This document shows, in pieces, positions 11,170-22,920 of a DNA stretch of 64,000 bases (its first letter is position 1; every line of letters begins with the position of its first letter). Under the pieces are notes generated by a model. It searched no databases, was not told the DNA's origin, and was given only the letters and a program-made list of their open reading frames with translations. The position numbers and the translations under genes are program-made. This DNA is from Paratinospora sagittata. Lineage: Eukaryota; Streptophyta; Magnoliopsida; Ranunculales; Menispermaceae. The DNA lies in assembly GCA_035771175.1 (NCBI GenBank), contig CM069589.1, forward strand, positions 27,856,201-27,920,200. Reading direction: 5' to 3'.

Positions 11170-11375
11170 ACAAGGTCAGGTCTTCTTACACTCGTAAGTT
11201 GCGAGACGATAGTTCTCACACCTATAAGTTGAGAAACCTTTGGTTTGTCTCACACCCGTAAGTTGGGATAGGTTGGTCGCAAGCCTGCAAGTTGAGTAGT
11301 GTAATGATTGTTCTCACACCCAGAAGTTGAGAAAAGGCATAACGGTTTGGTTCTCACCCGTAAGAGAATCCCTTA
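11170..11375 (+). repeat. Leader hairpin array with CCCGTAAGT loops
   Basis: At least five units in the transcribed leader. Clear ones pair TTCTCA with TGAGAA around CACCTATAAGT or CACCCAGAAGT. One pairs TCTCA with TGGGA (a G.U pair in RNA) around CACCCGTAAGT. The last pairs TTCTC with GAGAA around ACCCGTAA. Confidence 0.8.
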
Positions 11376-12349
11376 GTGATAAGGTTCAAAATCCTAACTA
11401 AGGAGGTTAGGTAGTGGACGTAGGCAAGTAACCGAACCACAATAAATCGATTGTGCTCATTTGTTTAATTTCGCACTTTGATTTTTCCATTGTAATTGTT
11501 TTTAAATTGTCTAAGTGTCCAATTCACTCCCCTCTTGGACATATCTGGGCCAACAGGTGACACCGGGTGGATGTCACCAAAGACACTCTGATGCCTAAGT
11601 TAGAGTATGCAGGAGAAAAAGTAGAAGTGTAGAGAGTCGTGTTAAACCAAGAACCCTCATGACCCATATGAGAGATATTTTGATGATTACAAACCACATT
11701 CCACATTATATCAATTATTGATGAAGATGTATAAATTAATGCAAAGAACCTTTGTGATGATTTGTCAAGACAAGATGGTGATCAAAAGGTGAACAATTCT
11801 CAAGCATCAGAAGACACTGTAATTGCTTTAGTTTGTTTAGATTATCTTTAGGCTTGTAGAATTTCACCTAAATTTGTTCAACAACTTCATCTTACTCCTT
11901 GAAGTTTTCGAAATGAATTTTCACGAATTTCAAAGTGTTTGAATCTTGATGAAAATGAATTTGATTGATCGATGAAAATGGTTTCAAATTCTAAATGATT
12001 TCTATTCATTTGATTCGATCCGAAGTGCATAAAGATGGATTTAATTCATCGAATTTCAAAATGGAAAAAAACTTTTGAAATTCTGTCAAGTATTGAGCAG
12101 GATGTTGGTGCACCCAAGAGGGGGGTGAATTGGGTGTGATGATCAATTTAAAACTTTTTCAATGACTTAGTGATATACATTGGTACATTGGAATTAAACG
12201 CACATACTAATCATAAAGTAAAATGCACAACGTAATGCACACTAGGATTTGAAGTGGTTCGGCCAAGCCTACGTCCACTACCTAATCTCCCGATTAGGAT
12301 TTTCTCCATCTATGAACTGATTCTCTTACGGGTGAGAACCAACTCGCTA

Positions 12350-12610
12350 TACATGCCCTTTTACAGGTTCAAGGCAAACCTATCCTTTTTCGGGCTAAGA
12401 ATGAACCGCATTCCCTTTTTTCGAGATGAGGAAAAACCCATGTTCCTTTTACAGGATAAGGAAGAATCGTTTTCCTTTTTACGGGATAAGGAAGAACCGT
12501 TTCTCTTTTACAAGTTCAGAGATAACCTATCCTTTTACAGGTTAAGGATGAACCTATCCTTTTACAACATAAGGATGAACTGGATTTCCTACTTACAGGT
12601 GAGGATGAAC
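12350..12610 (-). repeat. Leader hairpin array, AAGG-stem version
   Basis: About eight units. Stems vary together: TTCCTT with AAGGAA (12443-12462 and 12472-12492), ATCCTT with AAGGAT (12529-12549), TCTCTT with a decayed partner. On the transcribed minus strand the loops read ATCCCGTAA or AACCTGTAA. The reading frame that crosses it on the plus strand is a repeat artefact. Confidence 0.8.
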
Positions 12611-13368
12611 CTAAACATGATTTCAACCATGAAATCATTAAGTGAATTACATTCACTTGACCTGGTTGTTTCAATTCAGAAATACACCAGCATTACAACA
12701 CAAAATAATAATGTTGGTTATAACTGAGTAGAACACTTTATAATTAAGCTCATACGTATAGCATTACAAAGATATATAAAGTTGAATACGTAATGCTAAG
12801 AGACATAAACTTACAGTCCTTTACCTTTCAATGTTCGGTATTGCTCACGCGCAATTTTGAAAAACGTGAATGATATGTAAATCAATTAAGTGCTTCTTCG
12901 AAAACATTATGATACCATTGAAACATTGAAGTTGAAAAAGTAGGACCAGTGTAAAACATAGACTCAGATAGTTTTCAGAATAGATAAAATATATAACGTT
13001 AAAACTTCTGGTTCTTTATTCAGTAGTTAACACAACTACTAATATAGTTCGATACAATACTTAAGATATGAAAACAAGCACAACTGTATCTCGCATGAAC
13101 TATTTCTCAAATTTCTTCATCAGCATGATTAATGTTAAGTGAAAATCTAGGTTGAGAATTTGAGTAGAAATCAGTTCAAATAGATTTTCAAAGATAGAAT
13201 ATAATTGAAGCTGAATATGAAAATCTTTTGACTAAGTAAAGTATCATTGAAGAATACTTTGAAAACTTAGAACATTTGAAAACTTTTGAAAGATTGAATA
13301 ATGACTAACATTCAAAAAGTTTTTGGCACAATAAAATTATCGGCAAGTTGTTTGATTCAAAGTGTTGG

Positions 13369-13377
13369 TATTTATAG
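13369..13377 (-). promoter_or_regulatory. LTR TATA box (minus strand)
   Basis: TATTTATAG on the plus strand, CTATAAATA on the coding strand. It sits between the leader and the U3 cluster as in the other SIRE-type LTRs. Confidence 0.75.
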
Positions 13378-13649
13378 ACTTAGTAGTTAATAGCCGTTAG
13401 ACATTTGAAGTTCAAATACAATGTGAACGTTTACACACAACGGCTAGAATGTTATATGAAAATGAAAATTGCAATTTTCACTAACATTCTGGTTCTTTTC
13501 AGATTACATGAATAAGGAAAGTTTTAGAAAACTTGATTCATGCATCAGAGAAGATCTCTAATAAATCTAAAAAGGATTTTGTGCAAAGATCCATTCTGAA
13601 AACGTAGATTGATATAGTGTACCTATCATAACAGTGACAGTTGTTGAAT

Positions 13650-14210
13650 TAGCGTCCTGATTCCGTAATCAGCGTCCTGACACATAATATCAACTTTGTC
13701 ATTTTGTTCATTGAGGGCGCTCATTGTATATAAACGTCTTGCTGAACAATGAAGTGAGGGCGCTACTAACTTGTAAGCGTTCTGTCTTTTTTTTTGCGAT
13801 AGAAATGACTCAACTTTGAGGGCGCTAAAACACAGTTAGCGTCCTGTTTACTTTTAAAAACATTTGGACACATGAAGACGCTACTTTCCGAATAAGCGTC
13901 CTACCTTTTAAAAGATAAAACACAAGGGCGCTACATCTATGTAGCATCTTGTCATTTCAAAATATTTGAAAATAAAACCAAGTACACTGAAGGACAATCA
14001 ACGTCTTGAAGTTATTAAGTAAGTTGATGCTGAGTCAGCGTCCTGACAATTTCAGAGGTTAACTAAAGGGAGGCAACTACTTATAAGTAAGCGTCCTGAT
14101 GAATCAGCTCAATTCAACCTTAAATGTTATCAGCGTCCTAATGAATCATCAGTGTCCTGACTTATCAAGTTCAGGAGAGCACTGCTAAATCATTAGCGTC
14201 TTGAAAGACT
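13650..14210 (-). promoter_or_regulatory. U3 cluster of inverted GACGCT motifs (minus strand)
   Basis: Repeated GAGGGCGCT and AGCGTCCTG on the plus strand, the reverse complement of the 9975-10560 cluster. They pair in the same way and lie upstream of the minus-strand TATA box. Confidence 0.75.
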
Positions 14211-15892
14211 CTTGAAAAATAGTTTTGGCTCGCTATTAAAAATACGATGAATGCGAATAAAAACTAGACAAATTATAAATTTAACATAGAAAATTAAATC
14301 ATTTGAAATACCGTAAAGCGTATGATCAAAACATGCAAATATGCAAGTGATTTGTGCATGGTTTTGAAAAACGTTTGAGCAATATCGATTAGAGAAAGAT
14401 ATACCTTAAATACTGTGTATTTCTCATATTTCTTATAATCTTTAAATCTAACTCTTCATTATGAGATCTTTGATGAACTTCGTGCTTGAGTTGAATTTCG
14501 TGAACGTTGATCGAATGACGTAGTCTTGAAGCTCTTGATCGAATCGTTCGAGTGGTGTAATCTTGAAATCATGATATGATCTTGAGTTCCTTGATCAAAA
14601 CATACTTTGGCTTTTTGCTTTTCTAAGGTGCTGAGATAGGTTCTTGATTAAAGCATGTTAGCACCGAAAGTGATTTTGTTTGTGATCATCAAAATATATT
14701 TCATCAAGTATACTTAGGAACGTGCTAAGTGATGAACCACTTAGGTCAACACAGGACACTCATGGCGTTCAGGATGCTCAAGTAGTGACCAATTCACTTA
14801 AAATCAGGCATTCATTGCAGGGCGCTCCTATCTGTATAGGACGCTCAAGATTTATGGGAAGTCTTGGGGCATAGTTCAGTAGGACGCTCATGCTCAGTAG
14901 CGCCCTCTTGAAAATCCCTGATCACAATTCTTCTCTCGGGATGACCATATTTCAGGACGTTATTGTTGCAATAGAACGCTCATATCAAATTGAACCTTCT
15001 GGGTTTCAACATTTCAGGATGCTCCTAAAGCAATAGGACGCTCATGCTAACTGTCAGAAAAAGCTCTCTTATGTGCAAACTGTCATCTTTCTAAGTCTTT
15101 GTTATTTTCGTGTAAATGTTGTTTTACCATAATTTCTCAACGTCTTTGTTAACTCCATTTTGGTGAAAGAACTTATCCGTTGCATTTGGATTTCAAATGA
15201 AGCGATTAGAATTTTTGGGAGATTGAAATCCTGAAACTCACTCTTATATATTTGCAACTTAAAGTCGTTGAAAAATATATACGATTTGTGTGCTCAAAAC
15301 TATTTGAGGTATAGTCATTTTTCTATTTAAAAAAGATCAAAATCTTTCATTCATTTATTTGAACAGAAAGAGGTTTTTGGATTTACTGCTCTTGATTTCA
15401 TATTCATTTGAAAATCCAAAGAGGCCAAGAGGAGCAACCTCATTCTTCAGCTGAGCTAAAATTTTATTCTATTGCTGAACAATTTCTAAGTGAGGTTCAA
15501 TACGCTCTGTAAGTTGTGTTTTTCATATTGATTCTTGGTAAGAGGATCAACTCTATAAACTTGTAACTTCTGTTGTAAAGTGATGGCGAGTCACTAAGAA
15601 GGAGCTTGGTTAAGCTCATTTGAGAGGGTTGTTCTCACACCCATGAAGTTGAGAAAAGTATAAAGGTCTGATCCTAACCTGTGAAGAGGTATCAATAGTG
15701 GAGTTTGATAAATCATAACTGGAGAGGTTAGGTAGTGGATGTAGGCAAGGGCCGAACCACTCTAAATCTACTGTGTTCATTTTTTTTTTTATTTCTGCTG
15801 CAGTTTATTTTTGTCATTATTTTTATTTAAAAGGTGTAACCTGCAAACTTGTCCAATTTTCCCCCCTCTTGGACACTTATCTGGGGCTAATA

Positions 15893-15912
15893 AGTTGTGT
15901 CAGAGCAGGTTC
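15893..15912 (+). other. Primer-binding-site-like sequence
   Basis: GTGTCAGAGCAGGTTC directly after the LTR end resembles the tRNA-Met primer site TGGTATCAGAGC with decay. Position between LTR and gag fits a PBS. Confidence 0.5.
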
Positions 15913-15944
15913 ACCATCAAGAGATCTAACAATTTTGATTATCT

Positions 15945-17283
15945 ATGGCAGGACAAAGTTTTAAGGATACTATTCTTGGTGAAAGTCACTCCACAAACAA
16001 ACCACCATTTTTCAAAGGAGAAAACTATCTTCATTGGAAAACTAGAATTAGATTTTATCTCACAGCCCAAAACCTAGAGATGTGGGATGTTGTGACAAAA
16101 GGTTGTCCAAAACCCACCAAAATCGTAGATGGTATAGTTGTTCCTAAAGAGTTTGATGAGTAGAATGCCAAAGAGAAAAAGAGAGAGTTGCTAAACAACC
16201 AAGTTGGGAACATTCTGTTATGTAGCTTGTCAAGTGATGAATTCAATAAGGATTAGTGCTTGTGAAACAACAAAAGAAATATGGGAAAAACGTGAAGTAA
16301 CTCATGAAGGAACTTTGCAAATTTAGAAGGCTAAGTTACAAATGCTTATAGAGACTTATGAAACCTATAGGATGGAAGAAACTGAGACTATTTTTGAGGC
16401 AATATCTTGATTTTCTAAAAACATAAATGAGATGAAAACCTTAGGCAAAATGTATGATCAAGAAGAGACTGTTAGGAAATTTCTAAGAGGTTTACCCAAG
16501 ATATGGGAACCTAAGGCAACCGCCATTGAGGAAGCCAAGAATCTGGCTGAGTACACCTTTGATGAACTATGTTGTTCATTAATGGTTCATGAAATGAAAT
16601 TCAAGAACAACCAAGTACAACCGAAAATAGATGACAAAAAGAAGAAAAGTATAGCTTTGAATGCCAACACCGATTCAAAATGCTCATTGAGAGATGAAGA
16701 TACTGATGAAAATGTTGCAATGTTGTCTAGGAAATTCAATAGACAAATTGGGAAAAAAAGAAAGCTTAGTTCAAACCAAAAGTTCCATAAAGGAAAAAAG
16801 TTTGGGACAAAACCTAGTGAACTAATATGTTTTGGTTGTAACAAACCTGGTCATGTGAGAAGTGAATGTCCTAACAAATATAATAAGAGTTTCAGCTCAA
16901 AGAAGAAGGGCAAGAAGGTGCTAAAGGCAACTTGGAATGATACAAGTTGAAGAGAAAATGATTCAGATTCTGAAAGCAGTAAAACCATTATTTGTCTTGT
17001 GGCAAATACCGAGGTGAAATCTAAATCATTTGATGATTGTGATAATCTATTTGATTCACTTGAATATGATGTTGTTAAGACCAATCTAGATAGAGAAATT
17101 AGGAAAAATGCCAACCTCAAAAAAAAACTTAAAGGAAGCTCTTGAAGAGGTTGAATCTCAATAAGAGAACCTTGATGAACTTTCCTTAGACAATGAACTA
17201 TTGAGAAAGGAAATTAAGAGGCTAAAGAGTGAAAATGACACACTCAAAGAGAATGCTAAAGACTTGACCAATGTAGTTGATAT
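15945..17283 (+). pseudogene. SIRE-type Ty1/copia gag
   Basis: Capsid protein of a copia retrotransposon. Starts MAGQSFKDTILGES, then PFFKGENYLHWKTRIRFYL, matching the N-terminal gag motif of SIRE-like elements. A UBN2-type core follows (KEIWEKREVTHEGT, LRGLPKIWEPKATAIEEAK), then a zinc knuckle CFGCNKPGHVRSEC at ~16832-16870 with all four ligands present. A charged coiled-coil-like stretch (EIKRLKSENDTLKEN) lies near the end. Lesions: TAG at 16161, a frameshift near 16250, stops at ~16327 and ~16408, TGA at ~16948. It is cut at 17283 by a gypsy-type LTR, so protease, integrase and RT are missing. Confidence 0.88.
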
Positions 17284-20200
17284 TGTAACGCCTAGCCCGT
17301 ACCTTAGTCTGTATGTAGCACCCGTGCCTTTAGGTGACGTCATTTTGACCCATAGTGTACCCGTATACGTATGTGTATATGTATTTTGATGCTCGAAGCA
17401 AGTAATTTTGAGTGTCTTTGCATGATTTTAGGTCATAGAGAGTGCGCATGAAGTTTCAGAACCATCGGAGACTTGTTCGACTTCGAAACATGTCGAACAC
17501 AGTGTTTTGGATCCAGTAGAGCTCGCTCCATGGAGGAAGAAATTTCTGTCACAAATTACATCAATGGTTTGATCTCACAGATCCGTGGTCCGATTGAGCT
17601 GTAATTTAGCAGCTCATTATTATTTGATAGATCTTCATTATGAACAGTGAAGATCTTGATTGGAGTTACCTACTGTGAGTTATAAGACTCTAAACACAGT
17701 TTCACGGATTTACGAATTTTATTATGCAGTTTTGATCAAACTGTTTGATCTCGTAATCTCACCATTGGATTGAGTTGAAAGATTACCAGAATGTTGGTAA
17801 CTGACTCATGAAACTTTTGAACGGTTAAGATGTTAATTTTGTGGGTAGTTTGCATGAAATTGACTATCTAAGTGCAAGTATTGCAACAAGAAAACTGATT
17901 TTTAACAGTTTTTGGCAACTTTTAGTTGTGGGCCCAAATACTTCCATATAAGCTATTGACTCGATTTTTTCAGCTCATTTGCACATTTTGCACTTGAGAA
18001 GAGGGAGAAGAGCTGGATAAGAGAAAATGAGAGGAAAATTAGGGTTTAGAGGTTCTTGCTCAAGAACTCCATGAGGTTTGCATGTTTTCTATTTTTTCTT
18101 CCTTTGATCTCTATAGTTTAAGCTTCCAAGCTGTATTTTGACCTAAGATATGCCATGTATTTTCAGTTGATGATTGTTCCAGACCTAGGGTTCCATTGCA
18201 TGCATGTTTTTATGAACCCTAGTGTTGATTGGAGGCCATTGGTGCCATTTTCCCCATTTTCTCTTTTGGATTTGGTGGAACTCTTTGTAAATGGACCTAT
18301 ACCTTGTTCATGGCCTTGAATTTTCCAGGTTGTTTGCATGTCACCTATGTTAGACCTATGAACACCAATAACTGATCCATGCCTTTGGCTAGAGATTTCC
18401 ATGGTGAAATCTTAAAGTTTAGTTCAAATGGCCTACACTTGGATCATTGACTTAGGGTTAGAGTTAAGCTTTGCATGTTAACTATGTTGACCTAATAGCC
18501 ATGGTGGATGATCCCATGGTGCAAGTTCAGTAAATTTAGTGGCTATTTATGGTGGCCTAGTGTAAAATTGACAATATTGCCTATGTATGAAAATTTCCAG
18601 ATTTGGGGCTTTTGATGCTCTTGATAGAAAATCTGAAAAATTATGCAATGTAGGTCTTTTTGGGCATGATTAGGGTTGTTGATGATAGAATTCAGTGGGT
18701 TCTCATAATGGACACCCTAAGGTTGACTAATTTTGACCTAGGCTAAGTATTTGAAATTTTTCATGTACTTTGGCAACTTTGCATGTAATTTGGGGATTTT
18801 GCCCAAATTGGGACTTTTCACCCAAAGCAAGTCAATTTATGAAATTGACTTGGGGATTGTTTAATTGGACCCAAATTGAGTAGAATCGTGGGTTTAAAAT
18901 GTTAGAACCTATGTTAAATTGATATGACTTAGTTCATTTTGACTTTATGTTTTATATTGGCCTAATTGAGGATTTTGACCAAAACTTAGTCAATTGATGA
19001 AATTGACTTGATGTATAGTCTAATTGACCCTAATTATAATTGAATGTCATGTATATTAGTGGTTGGATCATGGGATCACCCTATTACATTCAATTTAAGT
19101 CAATCTTAGTTTAATTGATTCTAAATGATCATGTTGGGCAATATGAAAATTGGCTCAAGGGGGTAATCAATTTAGAATCTAATTGACTTTAGATTGGGTT
19201 TGAACATGGAGTTTTGACACACTTTATGACTGATTTTCAATTGTGTGAACCATGTTATTTCCAGGTCTTGTGATTGATCTTGAACCTGTTTAGTCAATTA
19301 GAGAGTTTTGGCGATTGGATTAGCTAGACTTAGCCAATCAAGAGTGAGTGTTCTTTTACTTCTGGATTATTTATATGTGGCATTGTATTATAAATTTTTT
19401 TTAAATGCGTATGTATAATAGTATGCGTGTTTTAATATTCCATGAAATACATTTGAGCATAATTCATTGGGATGACAATTTGGGTTGAGGCTCCTAGTTG
19501 GGATTTTCTCTTTTGGGGAATTCTCGTAAGTCTAGCGACGATCCCAGTTGTGTACCTGGCAGAGGGTTTTATGGCTTGTGTATGGGTAGGTTAGTTTAGG
19601 CTAATCCTACGTGCTGCACAACCCCATAAATCCTATTAGGATATGAGTATTGTGTGTGTGTTCAGGTACTGTGTGTTGCGCACCAGCCTTGAACCCCCGT
19701 TCTCAGGAGGTGTTAGGATTGCATGAGTATGACTACAAATGTTATGCATCGTCTTATGTATGACTTGATCCATTATGTTAGCATGTATGTAATCTATTTC
19801 GTCATCATGATATTTCAATGATTTGTGAGCTTATAATGTTTTTATTAAATGCACGTATATACCACTTGTAAATGACATTCACTGAGCGGGTTGTAGCTCA
19901 CACCTCACCTTCTTCTTTCAGGATCTGATAGAAAAATGAAAGGTAAGGCTTGACTGCCGAGCGTTCCTTGTTTTTGTTTCATGTAGGTGTTGTACATTTA
20001 ATTTTGTAATTTGATAATTATGTACATGATAACACCTAGTATATGTATAATTAACACATAGTTGGGATGTGTTGGGTTTGTAGTATTTTTGTAAACTTTG
20101 AAATTTTATATTTGGTAACTTGGAGATGTAATATTTTATTTCATTTATGATCATGTTAGATGGATGTTTTTAGGATTGTACAATACTTGAATTCTCGGGA

Positions 20201-20304
20201 TTCGTATATGTGTTTTAGGCTGACGGGACGCCAGGTGTACCGACGGAGGGTATACTAGGAGGTTTCTGTGCAGGTTATGATGTCACGTATAGTGAGTCGT
20301 GACA
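17284..20304 (+). repeat. Ty3/gypsy-type LTR, ~3.0 kb, inserted in copia gag
   Basis: Begins TGTAACGCCTAGCCCG exactly where the gag frame stops. A plausible end is CGTGACA at 20304. It contains the gypsy LTR box CACTGAGCGGG...TAGCTCACACC at ~19880 and several TTGAC-rich repeats. Flanks GATAT and CTATA do not match as a TSD and gag does not resume after it. It is either the 5' LTR of a deleted element or has a rearranged right side. The boundary at 20304 is provisional. Confidence 0.55.
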
Positions 20305-21095
20305 CTATATGTGCCCAACTCTATGTGCTTGTACTTGTTGAGATAATGTTGTGTTTATTGCTTATTTGATGTCATGTGTGTTGTTTGATGCATGCGTATT
20401 ATGTGTGTTATATGTAATACTATGAATTTTATGTGATTTTTGAACGACCCAAGAATTTAATGTTGATTTGATGAATGTTGATGTTTGGTGTTGGTTTGAA
20501 TTGTTGAAAATCAAGTTTTATTTTCTAACAGTTCACCAACGCACTGGCTGGGTTAGCAGTGCACTCCTGGAGATGGCAGAAACCCAAATATTTTTGGGTT
20601 GGGCCAAGTAGAGTGCCTCCTAAAGGAGTAGCACGCTCCCTCAGAGAGAAGCGCGTTGGTGTCTATAGACTGGAAAACCCCCTCTCTGGTACCCAAAATA
20701 GCGCGTTGCTGTCTATTTTTGGGCAACACTTATAAAAAGGTCCCACAATCATTTCACTTCATTTCTTCTTCTCTTCGTTCCCTAGCAGCGAGCTCCTATC
20801 GCCCCAAGCGTGCTCCAGCGTTCTCTAACAATTTTTCTCACCATTTCTTCGCATTTTAGGTAATCAATTCATGCCTTAATCTCTTTTCTGCCATCATTTT
20901 GTTAATTTGTATACTAGTTTTTAAATTTGTGCCCAAAACCTTAGGTTATTTGTGCAATGCCTCCCCGCACTAAGATGCCCACTCGCTCATCTCGAAAAAG
21001 GGCTACTTCTCCTTCTCCAGTGCGAGAACGATGAGTTAAAAATCATCTTATCGTGACCCCCTTCATAGGGTGACATCACGACCGACACAAAGTAC
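20305..21095 (+). promoter_or_regulatory. Promoter-like remnant with motif cluster, TATA box and short basic ORF
   Basis: No long gene. At ~20535-20720 there is a group of short CG-containing repeats (GAGTAGCACGCTCC, AGCGCGTTG twice). TATA box TTATAAAAAGG lies at ~20731, then a pyrimidine-rich leader. ATG at 20957 opens a 25-codon basic peptide (MPPRTKMPTRSSRKRATSP...) ending with TGA at 21034. Order and leader resemble the region before the env-like ORF at 5990-6404, so this may be the truncated start of another env-like unit (inference). Confidence 0.4.
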
Positions 21096-22915
21096 TGTTG
21101 ACTTAAGTGGTTTTCTACTTAGTTTTCTTTTAAGTGTTTGGATACTAACAAATAGTATAATAAATGATGCTAATGTTTCTACTTAGTTTATTTCAACACC
21201 TAAAATGAAAAAAAGCCAATATAAGATCAAAGTACTTCAAGTCCCTCAAGCAAATTATCAAAACAAAAGATCAACCACATTCAAAGTTTGGACAAATTGA
21301 AAGAAAGAAGAAACAAGAGGTAGAGAGGTCTATGTGTCTAGAATTAGGATGTAACCTTCTTGTCTTTCATTTTGCTCAATTATTTTCTTTAAAATTCATT
21401 CATGCATTAAGTTCTTTTTAAAAATGATTTTAAGTGTTCAAATATGTTTAGTTTTTGTTCTGAAACTATTTCAAACTTGTTTAAATCATATATGCCATTT
21501 GTTTTAATCAATATCACATTTCTACAAAGTTTTTCAAAACTTATTGATTTAAGTTTCCAAGTTCAATTTGTTTTGAACTTAGACTTGTTCTCTTTGTTTG
21601 AAATGATTTCAAAGTGTTTTGATCATCAAAGTTGATGTGTTTTCATCATATTTTGTTCCCTAAATAATTTCATAAAGTTAGATTTTCGAAAAATCAAGAA
21701 AACGCAAAAAGTTCATGGCAAACTAGCTCAAACCACTCGAGTGAAACCCAATTGTTTGCTAGTCTATTCAAATGGTTTTGAAAATAGTTCCAATGGATGT
21801 AGAGTGAGCTTTCCATGAATTTTAAGGTATAATATGTCTATGTTTGGTGTAAGATAGGTTGGGTAACCAAACAAAAATTACTCAGATCAAGCAGGACGCT
21901 CACCAAGGAGCAAGACGCTCATGAACTATCTAAAAATTTCTGAGCAGTGCAGTAGGACGCTCATCCACCTACAGGACACTCATGAGCAGTCTAAACTTTC
22001 TAGGTGTGATGCCAACGGTCGAAAAACGGTCATTTTGAGCTCCCTACGACTAGTACTCATTTGTAATTTATAAAGACATGTACTTAGGTCATTTTAAATT
22101 CAAGAGAGTGTTTTTCAAAATCTAATTATTTTTCCATTTCAAAAACCCTGAAACTTAAAAGATGTTGATTTGAAGATTAGATTTCATGCTTTCTCTTTGT
22201 GCATCATTTAAAGTTTTTTCAAAATCATTCTCTTGAGCAAATATAGTTGCAAGAAAGGTGTAAATCATTGTAAGACCTCTTTTCACTTTGAGCTTAAATT
22301 TTCATATCTTGTATGTGGTATTTGTGTTTATGAGCTTCATGTGTAATTGTTCTATTCACTTAGAACAAACATTTGTCTTTGAAATTGAAGTTTTGGTTTG
22401 TTTCAAGATTGAAACAACTAAGTTAAGTGAATTTGATTCACTTGATATTCCAAGGTCGGAATCAAGTTAGTTTCACCATTTATCTTGAAAAGGGTCAAGT
22501 GGTTATTCCTTATCCCTCAAAAAGGATATTCGGTTCTTTCTTATCTTGCAAAAGGAACAAGTGGTTCATCTTTAGCTTGTAAAAATGATATATGGTTCTT
22601 CTTTATCCCGCAAAAGGATAGGTTTGCCTTGACCTTGTAAAAGAGAATTTGTAATAGTTTAATTCAAACCCGTAAAGTGAATCCAAGTATAATGGAATCC
22701 TAGAGAAGGTTTCTCTAGGCTGGAGTAGGAAAAGGATTTTCGAACCACGTAAAAATCCTTTGTGTGCATTGTATTTATTTTCAGCATCATTCCTTATGCA
22801 TTTTGTATTGATTTGAGTACATAACTTAAATTAATCAAATGATTTCCACAAAGAACTTAAAATTTGTCAAAATCGGCCATAACACCCAATTCACTCCCCT
22901 CTTGGGTGTCCAACA
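21096..22915 (+). mobile_element. SIRE-type solo LTR, TSD AGTAC
   Basis: Starts TGTTGACTTAAGTGG and ends CTTGGGTGTCCAACA. AGTAC flanks both sides (21091-21095, 22916-22920). Compact relative of the 12103-14751 LTR: reduced U3 cluster (21885-21990, CAGGACGCTCA units), TATA TTTATAAAG (~22067) and leader hairpin array (22495-22680, AAGG-stem type). Confidence 0.93.
22495..22680 (+). repeat. Leader hairpin array, decayed
   Basis: Units such as TTCCTTATCCCTCAAAAAGG and TTTATCCCGCAAAAGGAT keep AAGG-type stems and CCC(G)CAA/TAA loops. Pairing is poorer than in the other copies. Confidence 0.65.
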
Positions 22916-22920
22916 AGTAC

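Larger units (their letters stand above)
9619..11555 (+). repeat. SIRE-type 3' LTR
   Basis: Starts TGTTATCTTAATGAAGCC next to the polypurine tract and ends CTTGGACATATCTGGGCCAACA. It contains the U3 motif cluster (9975-10560), TATA box (10788-10799), leader hairpin array (11170-11375) and the conserved block GGTTAGGTAGTGGACGTAGG (~11406). The solo LTR at 61021-63005 is a close relative with the same ends. The next 5 bases are GGTGA, but the 5' LTR is absent so no TSD can be tested. Confidence 0.9.
12103..14751 (-). mobile_element. SIRE-type solo LTR, minus strand, TSD CAGGA
   Basis: Read on the minus strand it starts TGTTGACCTAAGTGG and ends GGTGCACCAACA. CAGGA is present on both sides (12098-12102 and 14752-14756), a 5-bp target site duplication. 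No internal region remains, so it is a solo LTR formed by LTR-LTR recombination. It has its own U3 cluster (13650-14210), TATA box (13369-13377, minus) and leader hairpins (12350-12610). Confidence 0.93.
11639..15892 (+). repeat. SIRE-type 5' LTR split by a nested solo LTR
   Basis: Likely start is TGTTAAACCAAGAACCC at 11639; the end is CTTGGACACTTATCTGGGGC at ~15889-15892, just before a primer-site-like sequence and a gag ORF. A solo LTR plus TSD (12103-14756) interrupts it; without that it is ~1.6 kb. After the insert come a U3 cluster (14757-15045), a TATA-like TTATATATT (~15244), a leader hairpin (TTCTCA, CACCCATGAAGT loop, TGAGAA, ~15632) and the GGTTAGGTAGTGGATGTAGG block. The left end is less certain than the right. 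Confidence 0.7.

Noticed and set aside
11170..11375. CRISPR-like array of short direct repeats
   Set aside because: Units vary in stem sequence and spacing, lie in a plant LTR leader, and have no unique equal-length spacers or cas genes.
12254..12727. Open frame with repeated FLLQDKEES / LSFYRLRMN peptides, and a similar one at 57923-58108
   Set aside because: It runs through the leader hairpin array of a minus-strand LTR. The repetition is at DNA level, and the frame is not kept between the two copies.
18163..18402. Minus-strand open frames in the 17284-20304 LTR
   Set aside because: No family resemblance, low-complexity LTR context, no supporting start or splice context.
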